A DNA stretch of 64,000 nt from Hybos culiciformis (Eukaryota > Arthropoda > Insecta > Diptera > Hybotidae): NCBI GenBank assembly GCA_964007475.1, contig OZ023273.1, positions 12,475,922 to 12,539,921 on the forward strand. The letters are read 5' to 3'. Shown here piece after piece: positions 1 through 11,672 of this stretch (position 1 is the stretch's first letter; the number at the start of each line of letters is the position of its first letter). A program made the translations under genes and the position numbers. The notes under the pieces were generated by a model that was not told the origin of the DNA, did no database searches, and was given only the letters and a program-made list of their open reading frames with translations.

Positions 1-1035
1 ATATATAAATAAATAAAAGAGGAATATATATATTAATATATATTTTAAATATATAAAAAATGAAAATTACACTAAATAAGCAAAAAAAAATTAAATTATT
101 TCTTTGTGGTTTCCTTTTTTTTTTTTTCTTGTCTATACAAAAATAAAAAAAAAATTAAATTCCTTTTTTCTATGTGAATATTGGTTGTTGTTGTTGTTCT
201 ATGTTTTGGAAAAAAAAAATTCGAAAAAATTAATATCCTTTCATAACGAGATCGAAATTCTAACTGAAATTTTGAACGTAAATTTTCTTCTATAAAAGTT
301 CAGAAATAAAATAAAAAAATAATATATATTTTTTTACTTTTTTTGTTTTTTTTTTACATTCAAGGAAATTATATAAAAGGAATTGTTGGCGAAAAAAAAA
401 TTAAAATTTTTTTTTTGTTGACAAAACGTTTTTCCTTTTTTAAAGGAAAATTGCATTTCAGTTTTACAAAGAATCTCTGAGTTCGGATGAAAAGCTTTTA
501 ATTTGGAAAAAAAAATGTTTATAAATCTGAGAATGTGAAAACTTTGACAGACATAGAGAATATTTCTCATTTTAATTATTCGAGAAAGAAAAAAAAATTA
601 AATTATAGAGATTAAATGAAATTTTCACGCAAATGCGGATAAAAAGGAAAAGCTGAATTTTCGAAAAAATAGAAAAAAAAAATTGTGAGATTGAAAATTT
701 ACGATAAAAAAATGTTCTCTCTATTTTCTCTCTGTTATTATAATTTGTTGAAGAGAAAATTTTTTTTTGTTTATTATTATTATTGTTTATTTTTCATTTT
801 TCTTCTTTTTTTTTTCTATTTTCCCTCAAATTTTCTTGAACAAAGGATTTCGGACTAGAAAATGAGAAATGGATGAAAATATGAAAGAAAGAAATCACAC
901 AAAAAAACAGAAAAAAGAATAACAAAAAAGAAAAAAAAACTTTTGATTCTACATTTCCGCAAACAAAGAAAAGTAATAACTGAAAATAAAAACGTATTTA
1001 TTTGTAACACACATATCGCTTATTGCTTTTATTAG
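1..1035. other. AT-rich non-coding stretch
   Basis: This stretch consists of A/T runs, (TA)n patches and short poly-T/poly-A blocks. The open frames in it are low-complexity Phe/Lys/Asn translations typical of such DNA. I see no gene, RNA or repeat with defined ends. If the minus-strand gene continues past its exon at 11026, this is probably intron or downstream flank. Confidence 0.6.
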
Positions 1036-1097
1036 AAAATGTCCTTGACAGTCCATTTGGCGACGCCTTTAATTCGACACCATACCATAAAATATAA
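1036..1097 (+). other. Coding-like island, possible terminal exon (unidentified)
   Basis: A sharply GC-richer patch sits in very AT-rich DNA. On the plus strand it follows a plausible 3' splice site (GCTTTTATTAG ending at 1035). Read with two leading bases it gives 19 codons, including SPFGDAF and NSTPYHKI, then TAA at 1095. The minus strand also has an open frame over the same bases (MVWCRIKGVAKWTVKDIF then a stop) but no convincing acceptor. It could be the last exon of a plus-strand gene, a fragment of a mobile element or chance. I do not recognise either peptide. Confidence 0.25.
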
Positions 1098-1728
1098 CAA
1101 GTTTTTATATATGGAGAATATTATATATATATATATAAATATATAAAACTGTGCTAAATTGGCGTGCAAAAATTATAAGTTTTTATTTTCATTTTTTTCA
1201 TTGTAATAAAAAAAAATACATTTTTTTTTTACAAAGCGAACAAAATACACTTTTATTGCATTTACATATGTCGTATAATATATTAATTTAACCTAATCGA
1301 GTTTTTAAATATAAAAAACAAATTGATAGACAAAGGTAAAATGTCTCAAATGAGCATTTGAAAAAAAATGAATTCCATCATTGAAATCTTAGCCTAATCA
1401 TTTTTGACATAAAATAATAAAAAGTTCTTTGCAATTTTCCAATTTATTTATTTGTGTTTATGAGATCTTTTAATTAATTAAAACTATAATTGTGTTCCAC
1501 TTTAAAGCGTTTACTTATTTTTTACATATTATTATTTATATTTAAATTTTTTAATTAAATAAAATAATATTATTTCTTTCTTGTGCATTTGTAAGCGAAG
1601 CTAAGCTAAATTCAGATCAGCGAGCTTATTATTAGCGCACTCGATATTTATATTATATTTATATTTTATTTTGATATAGGTATACGCATTTTTACATTTT
1701 AATTCCCAAAATTAATATTGTAGTTCAG
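1098..1728. other. Non-coding stretch
   Basis: The DNA is AT-rich, with one slightly GC-richer patch near 1590-1645 (GCGAAGCTAAGCTAAATTC and following) that shows no reading frame, hairpin or box motif. Nothing else is supported here. Confidence 0.5.
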
Positions 1729-1832
1729 AATTTAATATGTTAATTTTTGGTGAGGGTGTTACATTTCAAAATTTTCGTATTTCAATTAATATTATTAATA
1801 CCAAACGTACAGACGATGGTCAAGTAATATTT
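1729..1832 (+). CDS. Candidate internal exon, unidentified protein
   Basis: The segment is bounded by a 3' splice site (ATTGTAGTTCAG, last base 1728) and a strong 5' splice site (GTAAGTAAT starting at 1833). It is open in only one frame: two leading bases, then 34 codons, ending in phase 0. The peptide contains GEGVTFQNFRIS and NTKRTDDGQVIF, a more varied composition than the Lys/Asn/Phe-only translations around it. I do not recognise a family. No flanking exon in a compatible phase was found, and it lies antisense to the only supported gene, so it may be a chance coincidence of signals or an exon of an overlapping plus-strand gene. Confidence 0.3.
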
Positions 1833-4800
1833 GTAAGTAATTCATTCAATGTAAGCAATATAATTCAAGTGTATCTATGTACAAGAATGATTATTAAATA
1901 TTTGTGTAATTTGAATAGACAGAATAAGTTGTTATATATTTTAAACATCCTTAATTATCTTTATAATTTCTATTAAAAAATATTACGGATGATATAAGGA
2001 AACTATGTTTATCAAAATTGATATTATTCCAATTTTTTGTTAAAATTCCACAAACAATGATCAAGCAATCAAAGATTCTTAAAGTCCTTAGCTAATAAAC
2101 TAATTCAATATTTTCTTGCTATAATTTTACTTCTAAACTATAGTATTATTCCTATTAAAAAGTTTCATTGCAATTTAGGATAGGAATAAAAAAAAAAATC
2201 AATTTCTTTGAATAAACTATATAACAAGACATTTAGAGTTGAAAAATTTTAATTTTAAGCCAAATACATACATATATATTGTACTTAACCGGATATGAGG
2301 AAAAAAAACTACATATATATATAAAAATAATGCGTATAAGAAAAATGTCAAGAACTTTTTACCCTTTTTGTTAGTCGTTTTATTTTCACTCAAATTGTAG
2401 AAATTATCGAATAAGGGAAAAAGGATCAAAGTAGTATAGTGACCCGCATTTAATTTTTTTTCTTTCGAATAAAATAAATAAAAAAAAAAACCTAAGAAAA
2501 TTTTTGTTTTTCATATATACCAACTTAATGTCTTTATACTTTTTCGAAGTGACAAACAAATTGGCATAAAAAGTAGTAACTTTATAAAAACACTGTAAGA
2601 AAATGTATATCTATATTTAATAGAATTAAATTTTTAGAATTCTATGTAGCATAAATTAAGATAGCAAATAAAATTTAATATTTAATGTCTGTCATTGTGA
2701 AGTTTCTTCTTAAATAAAGCCTTAAAAAAAGATTAATATTGAACCGCTTTGTTAATGTGCAATCGTTTTTAATCTATATGTCTGCAAAGCCTTAAAATAT
2801 AATAATTTGACAGTTTATTAAGTAAAGCACTTCACCGACTAATGCAAAAAAGAATATACCTTTGAATTGTACATATATTATATGTATGTATATATTATCT
2901 ATATTCAACGGATCAAGTTCTTCTAGATCCAAAACATTTTCTGGTTATGTTAGAATGCGAAACAATTTTCAAAATATCCATATGACGTGACCTTTAAATT
3001 AATATATATCAAAATAGTCAATTGGGATTTAATTTCAGGTGTATAGAATTATATGTACAAATAACATCAGAATACCAAAAACAAATACAGCTTCCAATAT
3101 TGCAGGAAAAAAAAATTACATAGCTTGGTTGGCATAATAAAAAACTAAGGTAATAATTAGTTTTAAAATTAATTTATATAAAGAAAAAAAAAGGAAAATT
3201 CCTTTTCATATAACACAGATGTCTTGACAACCAAATTTAAGCGAATGTTTTAATCCAGGTACTCAATTGCAACATATATACTTTTTGCTTCGAAATATTA
3301 ATTTTTCGTTTTGACAAAAAAAATAAATATATAATTTTATTTTATTAAATAGAATGGTAAAAAAAAGGGAACATTATCGTAAATTTTTATATATTAAAAG
3401 TGTGTAAGCTTTTTGTGGTTAATGGTGTATTACTTTAAATTTTAATATATGCAGTATAGAAAATTTAATTGAATATTTACAAAAAAAAAAAAAAAACAAT
3501 ACATATAATATTCTATATACATATAATACTTGCAAATACATACATTTATATTAAATACATTGTAGTATGAAAATTTTAATACATATTCCTTAACATTATT
3601 ATGTAAATATGTTAAAGGAATGGGAAAAATGAAAGAAAAAGAGAGTTAAATTAAGATATTTAAACTTTGCTTTTCTTACAAAAAAATATGTTTATATATA
3701 TTTATATACAAAAATTATTTTTTTCCATTTTTAGAATAACATTTTGTTCTATAAGTTCATAACATTTATATGTAATATATTCCTGCGTGTAAGAAAATAA
3801 AATTTGACCCTTATTTGAAATTTTATCTTCGGTTGACAACAAGGTTAATGTATGCTACTACTTTTTTTTGTATAGGTAGAATATATACATATTAATTTAA
3901 CAATATATAATTTAATTAAAAAATTTAATTATTTTTAAGGATCACTTTTATGTTATTCTATAATATTAACTTAGTCCAAATATGTTTTAAAAAAAAAACT
4001 TATAATTTGTTTTTAAGTTTTATTATTCATATATATCTTCGTAATGGTATATTATAATGCATAAAGTGTAAATGGAATGCAGAGAAAAACTACTAAATTC
4101 ACACCGAAAGAAAATAAGGTTCTAATGTCCATTTTAGATAGTTTTATGTTTAGAATTAATTTGCTTTAATCTTCATTATATTAAAAATAATATTTGAAAA
4201 TCTAAATTTTAATATAAAGTTTTTGAATTGTAAACTTAGATATAAATTTCTTCAGCCAATTTTATATTTCGTTTATATATAAACGTAATATCGTCTGCTG
4301 AGAAATGAAACAACTTATGACATTTATACGTCATTATTTGACAATAGCACCATTCGATTCCTCGTACTCGATTTTATAAGTACAACTACTTTGCAATATT
4401 CTTAATGTTGATTAAAATGTGTTTTTTAGATGAAAATTGTACGCTACTTGATATTTTTTCATACGTTTTTTTTAATTTTCAAATCTTTAAATTTAAATTA
4501 CTCGAAACTATACTTTTCATTATACGTTATTTCATTTCTGAGCAGGCGATATATAAAAGTAATATTATCCATTCACAGGTAGTTTCTCGTATGTATGAAA
4601 TTTTTTCTCTAAATTTACTCAAATGCAGAACCTCGTCATAAAATTGAATTAAGTTTAAAAAAAAAAAATAATATATATGTATGCTCGTTAATTTAACTAG
4701 AATTCATTGAATTTATTTAGAAGTCTTTTGATATTCTCATTCAAAAGTCAACTCAATTTTAAACGAATTATTAATGCAATTTTTAATGCTCAACAAAAAA

Positions 4801-5160
4801 TAATCTGAATTTATGTTATATATACATTACAACAACAACAAAAAAGGGTAAATTTAATTGACATAGCGAAATGTGAATGATTTTAAAAAGCTAATTAATA
4901 TAAAAATAAATTGCTTTGTAAAAATAATTTCAAAAAATTTTCACTGTAGTTTGAAAAATGCCATATGTTTTTGACTGATATGTGTGTTGTAAATCACTCA
5001 TTTGGAAATATTTATACATTACAAATTTAACATAAATAATAGTGTAAAAATAATACATAAAAGTAATATAATATTTCGTTGATAGTACTTAAAACGAGTA
5101 AATTTATGAATTTGAAATTTTAACTTTCATCCATTTGAAAAAAAAAAAAAAAATAATTAA
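1833..5160. other. AT-rich non-coding stretch
   Basis: No gene is supported. The open frames at 2217-2429 (minus) and 4405-4641 (plus) are Phe/Lys/Ile/Asn-rich and have neither start context nor splice signals. Short (TA)n and ACATA repeats are present, for example around 2870-2900 and 3500-3545. Confidence 0.55.
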
Positions 5161-5216
5161 ATTTTTTTTTTTTTCCTCAAGCATCGAATATCAAGCGCTA
5201 CTCACTGCGCCACTCA
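5161..5216 (-). pseudogene. 5' tRNA half with A-tail (retro-pseudogene or SINE head)
   Basis: Read on the minus strand, 5216-5175 contains TGGCGCAGTGAGTAGCGC, a good match to an RNA polymerase III A-box and tRNA D-arm (stem GCGC/GCGC closed by an AGTGAGTA loop). It is followed by a degraded anticodon-arm-like segment ending TTGAGG. The similarity stops there: no T-arm or B-box follows. Instead a run of A begins at once (T at 5162-5174 on the plus strand). A truncated tRNA joined to an A-tail is the expected product of LINE-mediated reverse transcription of a tRNA half or a truncated SINE. It is not a functional tRNA. Confidence 0.5.
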
Positions 5217-8200
5217 AAAGTTTTCCAAACTATATTATTTCTATATAACATTTTTTTATCTTTTCTGGTTCTTCATTTCCTTTTATAAAAAAATTAAGTT
5301 AAGCCTGTAATAATTAAAATAATTATAATATTCATATTCAAATGTCAAAAAAAAAAATTATCTCCATAATTATGTATGTAGTTTTATATGTACTTATTCT
5401 TATATATAAAAAGAGAAATACCGTCAAATTAAGATGACATAGACAACCTGAGTTTCTTCTTTTAGTTACACAAAATTTTCTTTTCATCTTTTAACTAACT
5501 AAATTAAAAATTACATAGAATTATTTTATTCTATATATACCATAAAAACTCGCACCACATAAAAGCAAAAAAAAAATATGATAGCAACCAGTGGTGGGTG
5601 ATAAATAAAAAGAAAACCATTAATTTTATTATAATAATTCTTTAAAAAAAAAACTAAAAATAAATAAATAAATAACAACATTGTAACATGTATCCATATT
5701 TATATGTATTATATATAAATACATATATATACGTCTTTAAAAAATAGGGAAAAACAAAGCTAATTTCTCATTCATTTTTATCTGTAAATTAAGTTTTTGA
5801 AATAAAAATGAATGACTTTTAAATATGTCATTTTATTTAATGTTCTATTTCTTCAGAAAAATCCATATAATTGTGGAAAAGTTGAAGAAAACTTTTATTT
5901 TATTTTTATTTTATTTTTTTTTATTATTTATTTTTCTTTGACTTTATTTTTGTTAGTTTGATTCCAAACTCAATAAAAAATAAAAAAAAAAATAAATTTT
6001 TTTAACAATAAAAAAAAAAATTTAGATAATTTTTTTTCATAGTGTGATGAATAAATTTCTTAGGGTGAAAAATAACATAAAAACACAATAAAACTAATTC
6101 CATTAATCATTATGTGTGTTAACGTAATGAATTTTATATAAAATATGTCTTTCACAAACAAAATAACACAAGAGAAAATAATATAATATAAAAATAAAAA
6201 AAAATTAATGAAAACAATAACAAAGTTTTTACATAAGTAGTATTTTTCAAATAAAAGGTGATAAATGATGAAAAAATGTCAGCTCGTTATGGAGCCTACC
6301 TTTCAAAAAAATATAAAAAAAAAAACTTTTCTAACCAAAAAAAAAAAACTACGAACCAAAATTGAAAATGTTTCAACACGCCTTTAATAACATAAAAAAA
6401 AAATATATATATATATATATATTTTTGATGATGAAGATGGTCAAAATAATTTTCACATTAATAGATTTTTCTTAAAGTTTTATAAAGTGTTTTTAAAAAT
6501 AAAATAGCTACTAAAAAAATAACAACCACTTGGATAATTGTTTAATTTAACACACAGAGGAATAATTTCATACAACTTTTTTAGTATGTCGTTCAGCTCC
6601 ATTTAATAGTATTTCTCAAAATGTGAGTAAATTAAAACAAAACCAATGCAATACTTTGAAATGAAGCTAATGAAATTATTCATATTATATTTGTCTCTGA
6701 TTTAAATAAACAAAACTATTAAATATCTGGGAAGATTTCAGTGGAACTTCTAAAACGGCAATTTTCAGCTTTTGACTTGTTTCTATTATATTTTTAAAAT
6801 AAATGCCAACAACAGATTTATAGGATTTATAGTTAACATTCTCATACACTGGTTTTCAAAGTTACGACAGTGTTCTTCTCAGGATGCGCTTTGTACTTAT
6901 ACATGCATGTGCGTGCGAAAATAATGAACTAAAGTGATAATAGTATTATCATTTAATATATACCGTCTAATTTCCTTTAATTTTCAAACATAATTCTACA
7001 CATAAATGCGTGTAATTGCTAATCTGAGTTAATAAATTACTCTTGGTTTGCAATGACTTGAAATTTAGGTTTTTGTATTTATCAGGTAAATTTAAATTAA
7101 ATTTAAAAGAAAAACAAGAGTTTATTTTTATTTATAACAAAATCCAAAAAAAAAAAAATTTAAAGTAAAATTTAATAAATATAGAAAAATTCTATCCCGA
7201 AATTATCCTATATTTTTTTGTTTTTCTTTTTTTCAGTTTTAAATCTTTATTTTATTTTATTATATCTTTCATTTTTTTTTTTTTTGTTTTTTTAATATAT
7301 TTATGTATATATGTTCCCAGGTGTCTAAAAAATTGTTTTTCAACATTTATATAAAAAAAAAAAAAAAAAATTAACAACACCATATCAGGATTATATATGT
7401 TTTCTTATAAATTTCTTGACACACGTAAAGATTAAATAAAAATTGACTTTATTTTTTAACAAATTTTTTTATTTTTTATTTGTCAGCAAAAAAATCTTTT
7501 TAAATTTTTTTTATTTTTTTTTCATATATATAAATATAATATTATTATAAATATAACAAGATATACAGCACACACATATTATATTTTTATGGTTTTTTAA
7601 TAAAAACAAAAAGTGAATGATCCATTTTATGTAAATGGACAAGAAAAATGGATTTACAAAATTTTATTACATCTTAAAATATACCTATTTGTGTGTAAAG
7701 TAGATGAGATAAAAAAAAATAGATTGAGGATTTCTGGAAATTTTAAATAAGATATTACATGAATAAATGGAATAAGAAAAGAATATTATTTATCATACAT
7801 TTTGCTTACATTTACGTGAACATATATAAATAAAATAATAAAATATATTTACATTATTTTTATTTAAGTCGAAAATGAATAAAAATTTTCTTGAATCATA
7901 TGAAATTAAAAAATAAGTTTTGTAATTTATGATTTCACTGCGACATAGCATACGTTCCACAAACAGACAATAACTTTTTTTTATTCTCTCTGAAGTCACG
8001 ACTCACGATAGTAAAAGAAAATCAAGGTTAATATAAATGTATATTTAAAAATTTGATCTATATTTATATATTGTGTTGCAATTTTTTATCCAAGGATATT
8101 AATTAAAAAGAAATTATGTAATGAAAAAAAATTGCAACAATAATGGATCATAAGTTGTAGGTAGTTAGTTAAAAAACTAAAAACATAATATAATTTGATT

Positions 8201-8229
8201 AATTCATTTAGCAAGATGTCTCTTTCGAA
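5217..8229. other. AT-rich non-coding stretch
   Basis: Poly-A/poly-T runs dominate, with a short (TA)n tract at about 6402-6422. No gene, RNA or bounded repeat is supported. The minus-strand open frame at 7793-7999 is Ile/Phe/Asn/Lys-rich and lacks supporting signals. Confidence 0.55.
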
Positions 8230-8372
8230 TTCTTAAAACAACACAAACACTTAATTCAAGTGAGACAAATTGAAAAATTGACACAAATTCCAGTCCGAGG
8301 TGGAAATCGAACCCACGACCGAACACGCCGTAGGATAATGGCAATACCTCTACACCATGACGGCCGACGAAG
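8230..8372 (-). mobile_element. tRNA-derived SINE
   Basis: On the minus strand this starts with a tRNA-like head: an A-box TGGTGTAGAGG near 8355, and a B-box GGTTCGATTTCC near 8300, with spacing close to a tRNA. The acceptor ends do not pair well, so it is a tRNA-derived promoter and not a working tRNA. A non-tRNA body of about 60 bases follows the B-box (running down to about 8230, with a CACTTGAATTAAGTG segment). A SINE is transcribed by RNA polymerase III and moved by LINE proteins. The 3' end and target duplication are not clear. The plus-strand open frame here, which contains GGNRTHD, is the complement of the B-box and not a gene. Confidence 0.6.
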
Positions 8373-9693
8373 GAATGTTTTAAAAATAATTAAGGATTGC
8401 CATTATAAGTTGTATATATCAGCTTGTATGTATTATAAACAGCGTTTAGGTGATAATAATAATCATTTAAAATTCAAAATCTTAATCCATGAAAAAAAAA
8501 AAAAAAAGAATAAACAAATACTTAACCCAATAGAAGTATATAATAAATGAAACTTAGCTATATGTATTTAAGTTAGATTATAGATATAAACACATATATT
8601 TTTTGCATATGTAAAATGTACACTATATACATATATTTTGTCAACAAAAATTCAGTTATATTCATATCCTATACTTTTAATTAATATATCATAAGGTAAT
8701 GCAAAACTAAAATGTATAAACATTTTTTATTTATTTTTTTTTTTTTTTTTAAATTTCTCAAGTTATTCTTGAAACGTATCAAGTATAAGAGAAAAAAAAA
8801 TATATGTATATAGGTATATTATACAATATGTATAAATGAAAATTTCAATATTTCTGTTAGAAAATTCATTCAAATAAATATTTTAAAAGAAAATTTATGC
8901 TGCTTTTAAAAAAGAAAATAAAAAAAATTATAAATAAAAACATTATATGGATATTATTATTATTATTATATGTACAAATAACAAACATCTATATAAAATA
9001 CATACATATATATATATATATATATATGATATATTTATATATTTTTTTTTATTCGTTAATATTTCTTAAAGCTTTTATGCACGCCATTATATTTGAAGTG
9101 CCACTACCTATATGTTGTATACAAAAGTATATATTATACACATATATTTATATATACCGTTTTTACCTACATTTATAAAAAAAAAGTGATGTGGTGCTGT
9201 ACTATTATTTTTTTATGGTTGATTTTTATCGCAAAATCTATAAAGTAAAAATATATAAACAAGTACAATGTACATATGTATGTAAAAACAAGATACATTA
9301 AAAATAAAAAATAAAAAATAGTGTAAAATACAGTGACTTTTATAAAATATTTTTATTTTGTGTTCCAAAAGATATTCACCAACAAATTATATGTTTAATA
9401 GTAAAATAAGGGAATTATATAAATATTATTATTATCTTAAAAATAATGTACAAAAAAAAATTTTTTTCAATATGACATTTAGTTTTATTCGATTATTACA
9501 TAGAGTCTTAATTTTAGTTAAAACAAAGATTTTTACATAGATAGTTATTACAATTTTCATCATATTAACGATTATACACATAATTATGTATTTATTTATT
9601 ATATGCTATAATTTTTTTTTTAATGAAATCGTTTTCTAATATAATTATGATCAAATTTTGATATTAATTTCTCAGCAACTAGATAAATAAGGT
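8373..9693. other. AT-rich non-coding stretch
   Basis: Low-complexity DNA with a (TA)n tract at about 9006-9029 and an ACATATGTATGT motif near 9270. The plus-strand open frames at 8897-9178 and 9358-9540 translate mostly to Ile, Tyr, Lys and Phe from TA- and A-rich sequence and are not supported as genes. Confidence 0.55.
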
Positions 9694-9823
9694 TTAAGCG
9701 TAGTTATATCTTGAGGAAATAATAAAAATAGTTTTCTTTAATTTTTGTAAATAAAAAAATTAAAACAAAAAAATTATTAAAGAATACAATTTTAATTGTT
9801 CCCTCAAGATAATAACTGCTTAA
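9694..9823. mobile_element. TTAA-flanked mini-hairpin (piggyBac-type MITE?)
   Basis: TTAA occurs at 9694-9697 and again at 9820-9823. Between them the 122 bases fold back: GCGTAGTTATATCTTGAGG on the left is matched, with a few changes, by the reverse complement of the right end (GCAGTTATTATCTTGAGG), and the complementarity continues inward through TTCTTTAAT. Inverted ends directly abutting TTAA are the signature of piggyBac-type insertion. With no coding sequence it would be a non-autonomous MITE. A hairpin of this size could also resemble a small-RNA precursor. Confidence 0.5.
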
Positions 9824-10537
9824 CGCAAAGAAAAAATAGACTAACATAAGAGATGACAGTTAATGAAATCATAAAATAACAATAGACAAATAGTTTACTC
9901 AAATCATCTTAAACTTAAATAGGAGTATTAATTTTATTTTTTTTACATAAATTGCTGAATGAAAGATTGCAATTTTTTTTTATCACTATAACATTCATTG
10001 TCCACATCATGGCGCTAATAAACATATCAATATTATCTATAATCACAACAACATTATATGCACCTCACTTATAATAATAACTATCTTCCATATGGTAATT
10101 GAATTATAATTATATATTGGATTAATATTTCCTTCATTCTTTTCAATCAAAAATATTATTTATATATGTATATATATAAATATTTATAAATAAAGGACAG
10201 GCAGGTTAAAATAAAACACTTTGTAAAAAATTTTTATCATAAAATATTATTATGTTCTATCTGTAAATGTATATTAAATGCAGAATTATTTTGCATGTGA
10301 TACATTTCTTTTTATGAATAATTTATTTTTTAATGATTTATACCTGTTAATATGAAAATATTTAAAAGAGTTTGTCTACATTATGTTTAGCAGAATATAT
10401 AATTTTTTATTTTTTTTTCTTTGAAATAATATTTATTTATTTTTTTTTTTCCATAAAGGAAAAGGATTTGAAAATTTTCAATTTTTAAGAGAAAATAAAA
10501 TTATTTCTAGTACCTAAATCATTTAAAAATATATATA

Positions 10538-10607
<70 letters not shown>

Positions 10608-11025
10608 ATAATTAAATTGCTCTTAACACGAATTCGATTCATTGCATCAAAAATGCATTAAAAAAAAAATATGTTTTTTTATATAATTTCATTAATACAC
10701 GATGAATGCTAAAGATTAATATCTTTATTATATATATTTTTTAACTGTTTTTAAAGAGTTTACGATGTATTTATGTATTTTTAAACATAAATATAAAAAA
10801 TCAAAATTTGCTTTCGAATAAAAAATTAATGTTTCGCTTATCTATTTCTAAATTAAACCTTTTTGAATATTTTAGGTGCGCTGTTAAAACTACGTTATCA
10901 TTTAAATTTGATATTATTCATAAAAATTAATAGCTCTTCATTAGCTTAATTCTCAATGTCCTGAATTATTTTTTAATATTTTGTCTTAAAAAAAGTAGAA
11001 AAAAAACTCTATAAAAAGTACTTAC
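9824..11025. other. Intronic stretch downstream of exon 2
   Basis: This lies 3' of the exon ending at 11026 on the minus strand and begins with that exon's GTAAGTAC donor (11025 downwards). It is otherwise AT-rich with no coding-like patch. A long (AT)n array is listed separately. Confidence 0.55.
10527..10605. repeat. (AT)n microsatellite
   Basis: A nearly uninterrupted AT dinucleotide array of about 80 bases with one or two TT interruptions near its left end. It is likely length-polymorphic. Confidence 0.9.
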
Positions 11026-11122
11026 TACTTGTGTCGATTTTTTGAGGCAAATTAATCGCAATGCCATTAGTACTTGTATTTGGTTGACCTTGAAGAAATG
11101 TCGTTGTTGCAAGTTTTGGATC
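11026..11122 (-). CDS. Coding exon 2 of S/T/N/Q-rich gene (minus strand)
   Basis: The minus-strand exon starts right after a strong 3' splice site (poly-T, GTATTTCCAG; AG at 11124-11123) and ends before a consensus 5' splice site (GTAAGTAC from 11025). It is 97 bases, open in the phase 0 frame for 32 codons plus one base, so it joins without a shift to the exon ending at 38798. The peptide begins DPKLATTTFLQGQPNTS and continues through NLPQKIDTS, polar and probably unstructured like the preceding exon. An alternative donor two bases earlier in the AAGTAGTAAG context is possible. A further exon with phase 1 entry is required downstream but I could not find it. Function is unknown. Confidence is high that this is an exon, because splice signals, frame and composition agree. 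Confidence 0.8.
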
Positions 11123-11337
11123 CTGGAAATACAAAAAAAAAATATATTTGTAAAAAAAATTTATTAGCGGTCTAAGTTTCTTTTTGATTTTTACTAGTTT
11201 TTTCGAATCGACTCCAAAGAAGTGAGAACGAGAACTCGTCTACATATTGGGATGTATAATACATCAGATCAGATAGATAATGTTAGTTAACTAACATCTA
11301 GTTAGTTAAACTTCCATCTCAGACATTCTGACAACTG

Positions 11338-11672
11338 CGAATTTTATGAGAAATCGATTAACTTTAACAAAACGTTGTTTTTCAGAATCAAGCAAAATTC
11401 CCAGATGTGATAGAACGAGCTTCGGAGATTCGTTTTCAGTTCGCACCTCGAGAATGTGAAATGCTCTCCCAACAAAATTGTTTCCGACAGCTAGCGGTCG
11501 TTTGATTTACGACCTGCGCTGCTTTAAGAAGAGTGTAAATAATTACCTCCTAACTGTCCCACTTTTTAATCCCGTCTAAACTTCCTGTCCCCATTATCAA
11601 ATCCATACTTCTCTAAGTATAAAAGGTATCCCACCTAGTGATTTGGTAACTTTAATAAAAAAAATAAAAAAA
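11338..11672 (+). pseudogene. 3' end of a non-LTR retrotransposon (LINE) reverse-transcriptase ORF
   Basis: The plus-strand frame from about 11345 gives a continuous, GC-richer translation ending at TAA 11577. It contains SFSVRTSRM, a stop, then NALPTKLFP, and after a gap YDLRCFKKSVNNYLL. This matches the conserved C-terminal pattern of LINE reverse transcriptases of jockey/CR1-like groups: an Arg- and Phe-rich stretch, a Trp-Asn-x-Leu-Pro motif, then a Phe-Lys-x-x-Leu/Val block. The Trp codon of the motif has become TGA (11457-11459), so the copy is dead. A short 3' untranslated region and an A-rich tail (about 11655-11672) follow. The 5' part is missing, the usual 5' truncation. It is inserted upstream of exon 2 in the opposite orientation to the host gene. 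Confidence 0.7.

Noticed and set aside
8283..8370. Functional tRNA on the minus strand
   Set aside because: A- and B-boxes exist, but the acceptor arms do not pair and no clean anticodon arm forms; it is a SINE head.
8260..8550. 96-codon plus-strand frame with GGNRTHD
   Set aside because: It is the complement of the SINE's tRNA-like B-box, followed by A/T-rich sequence; not a gene.
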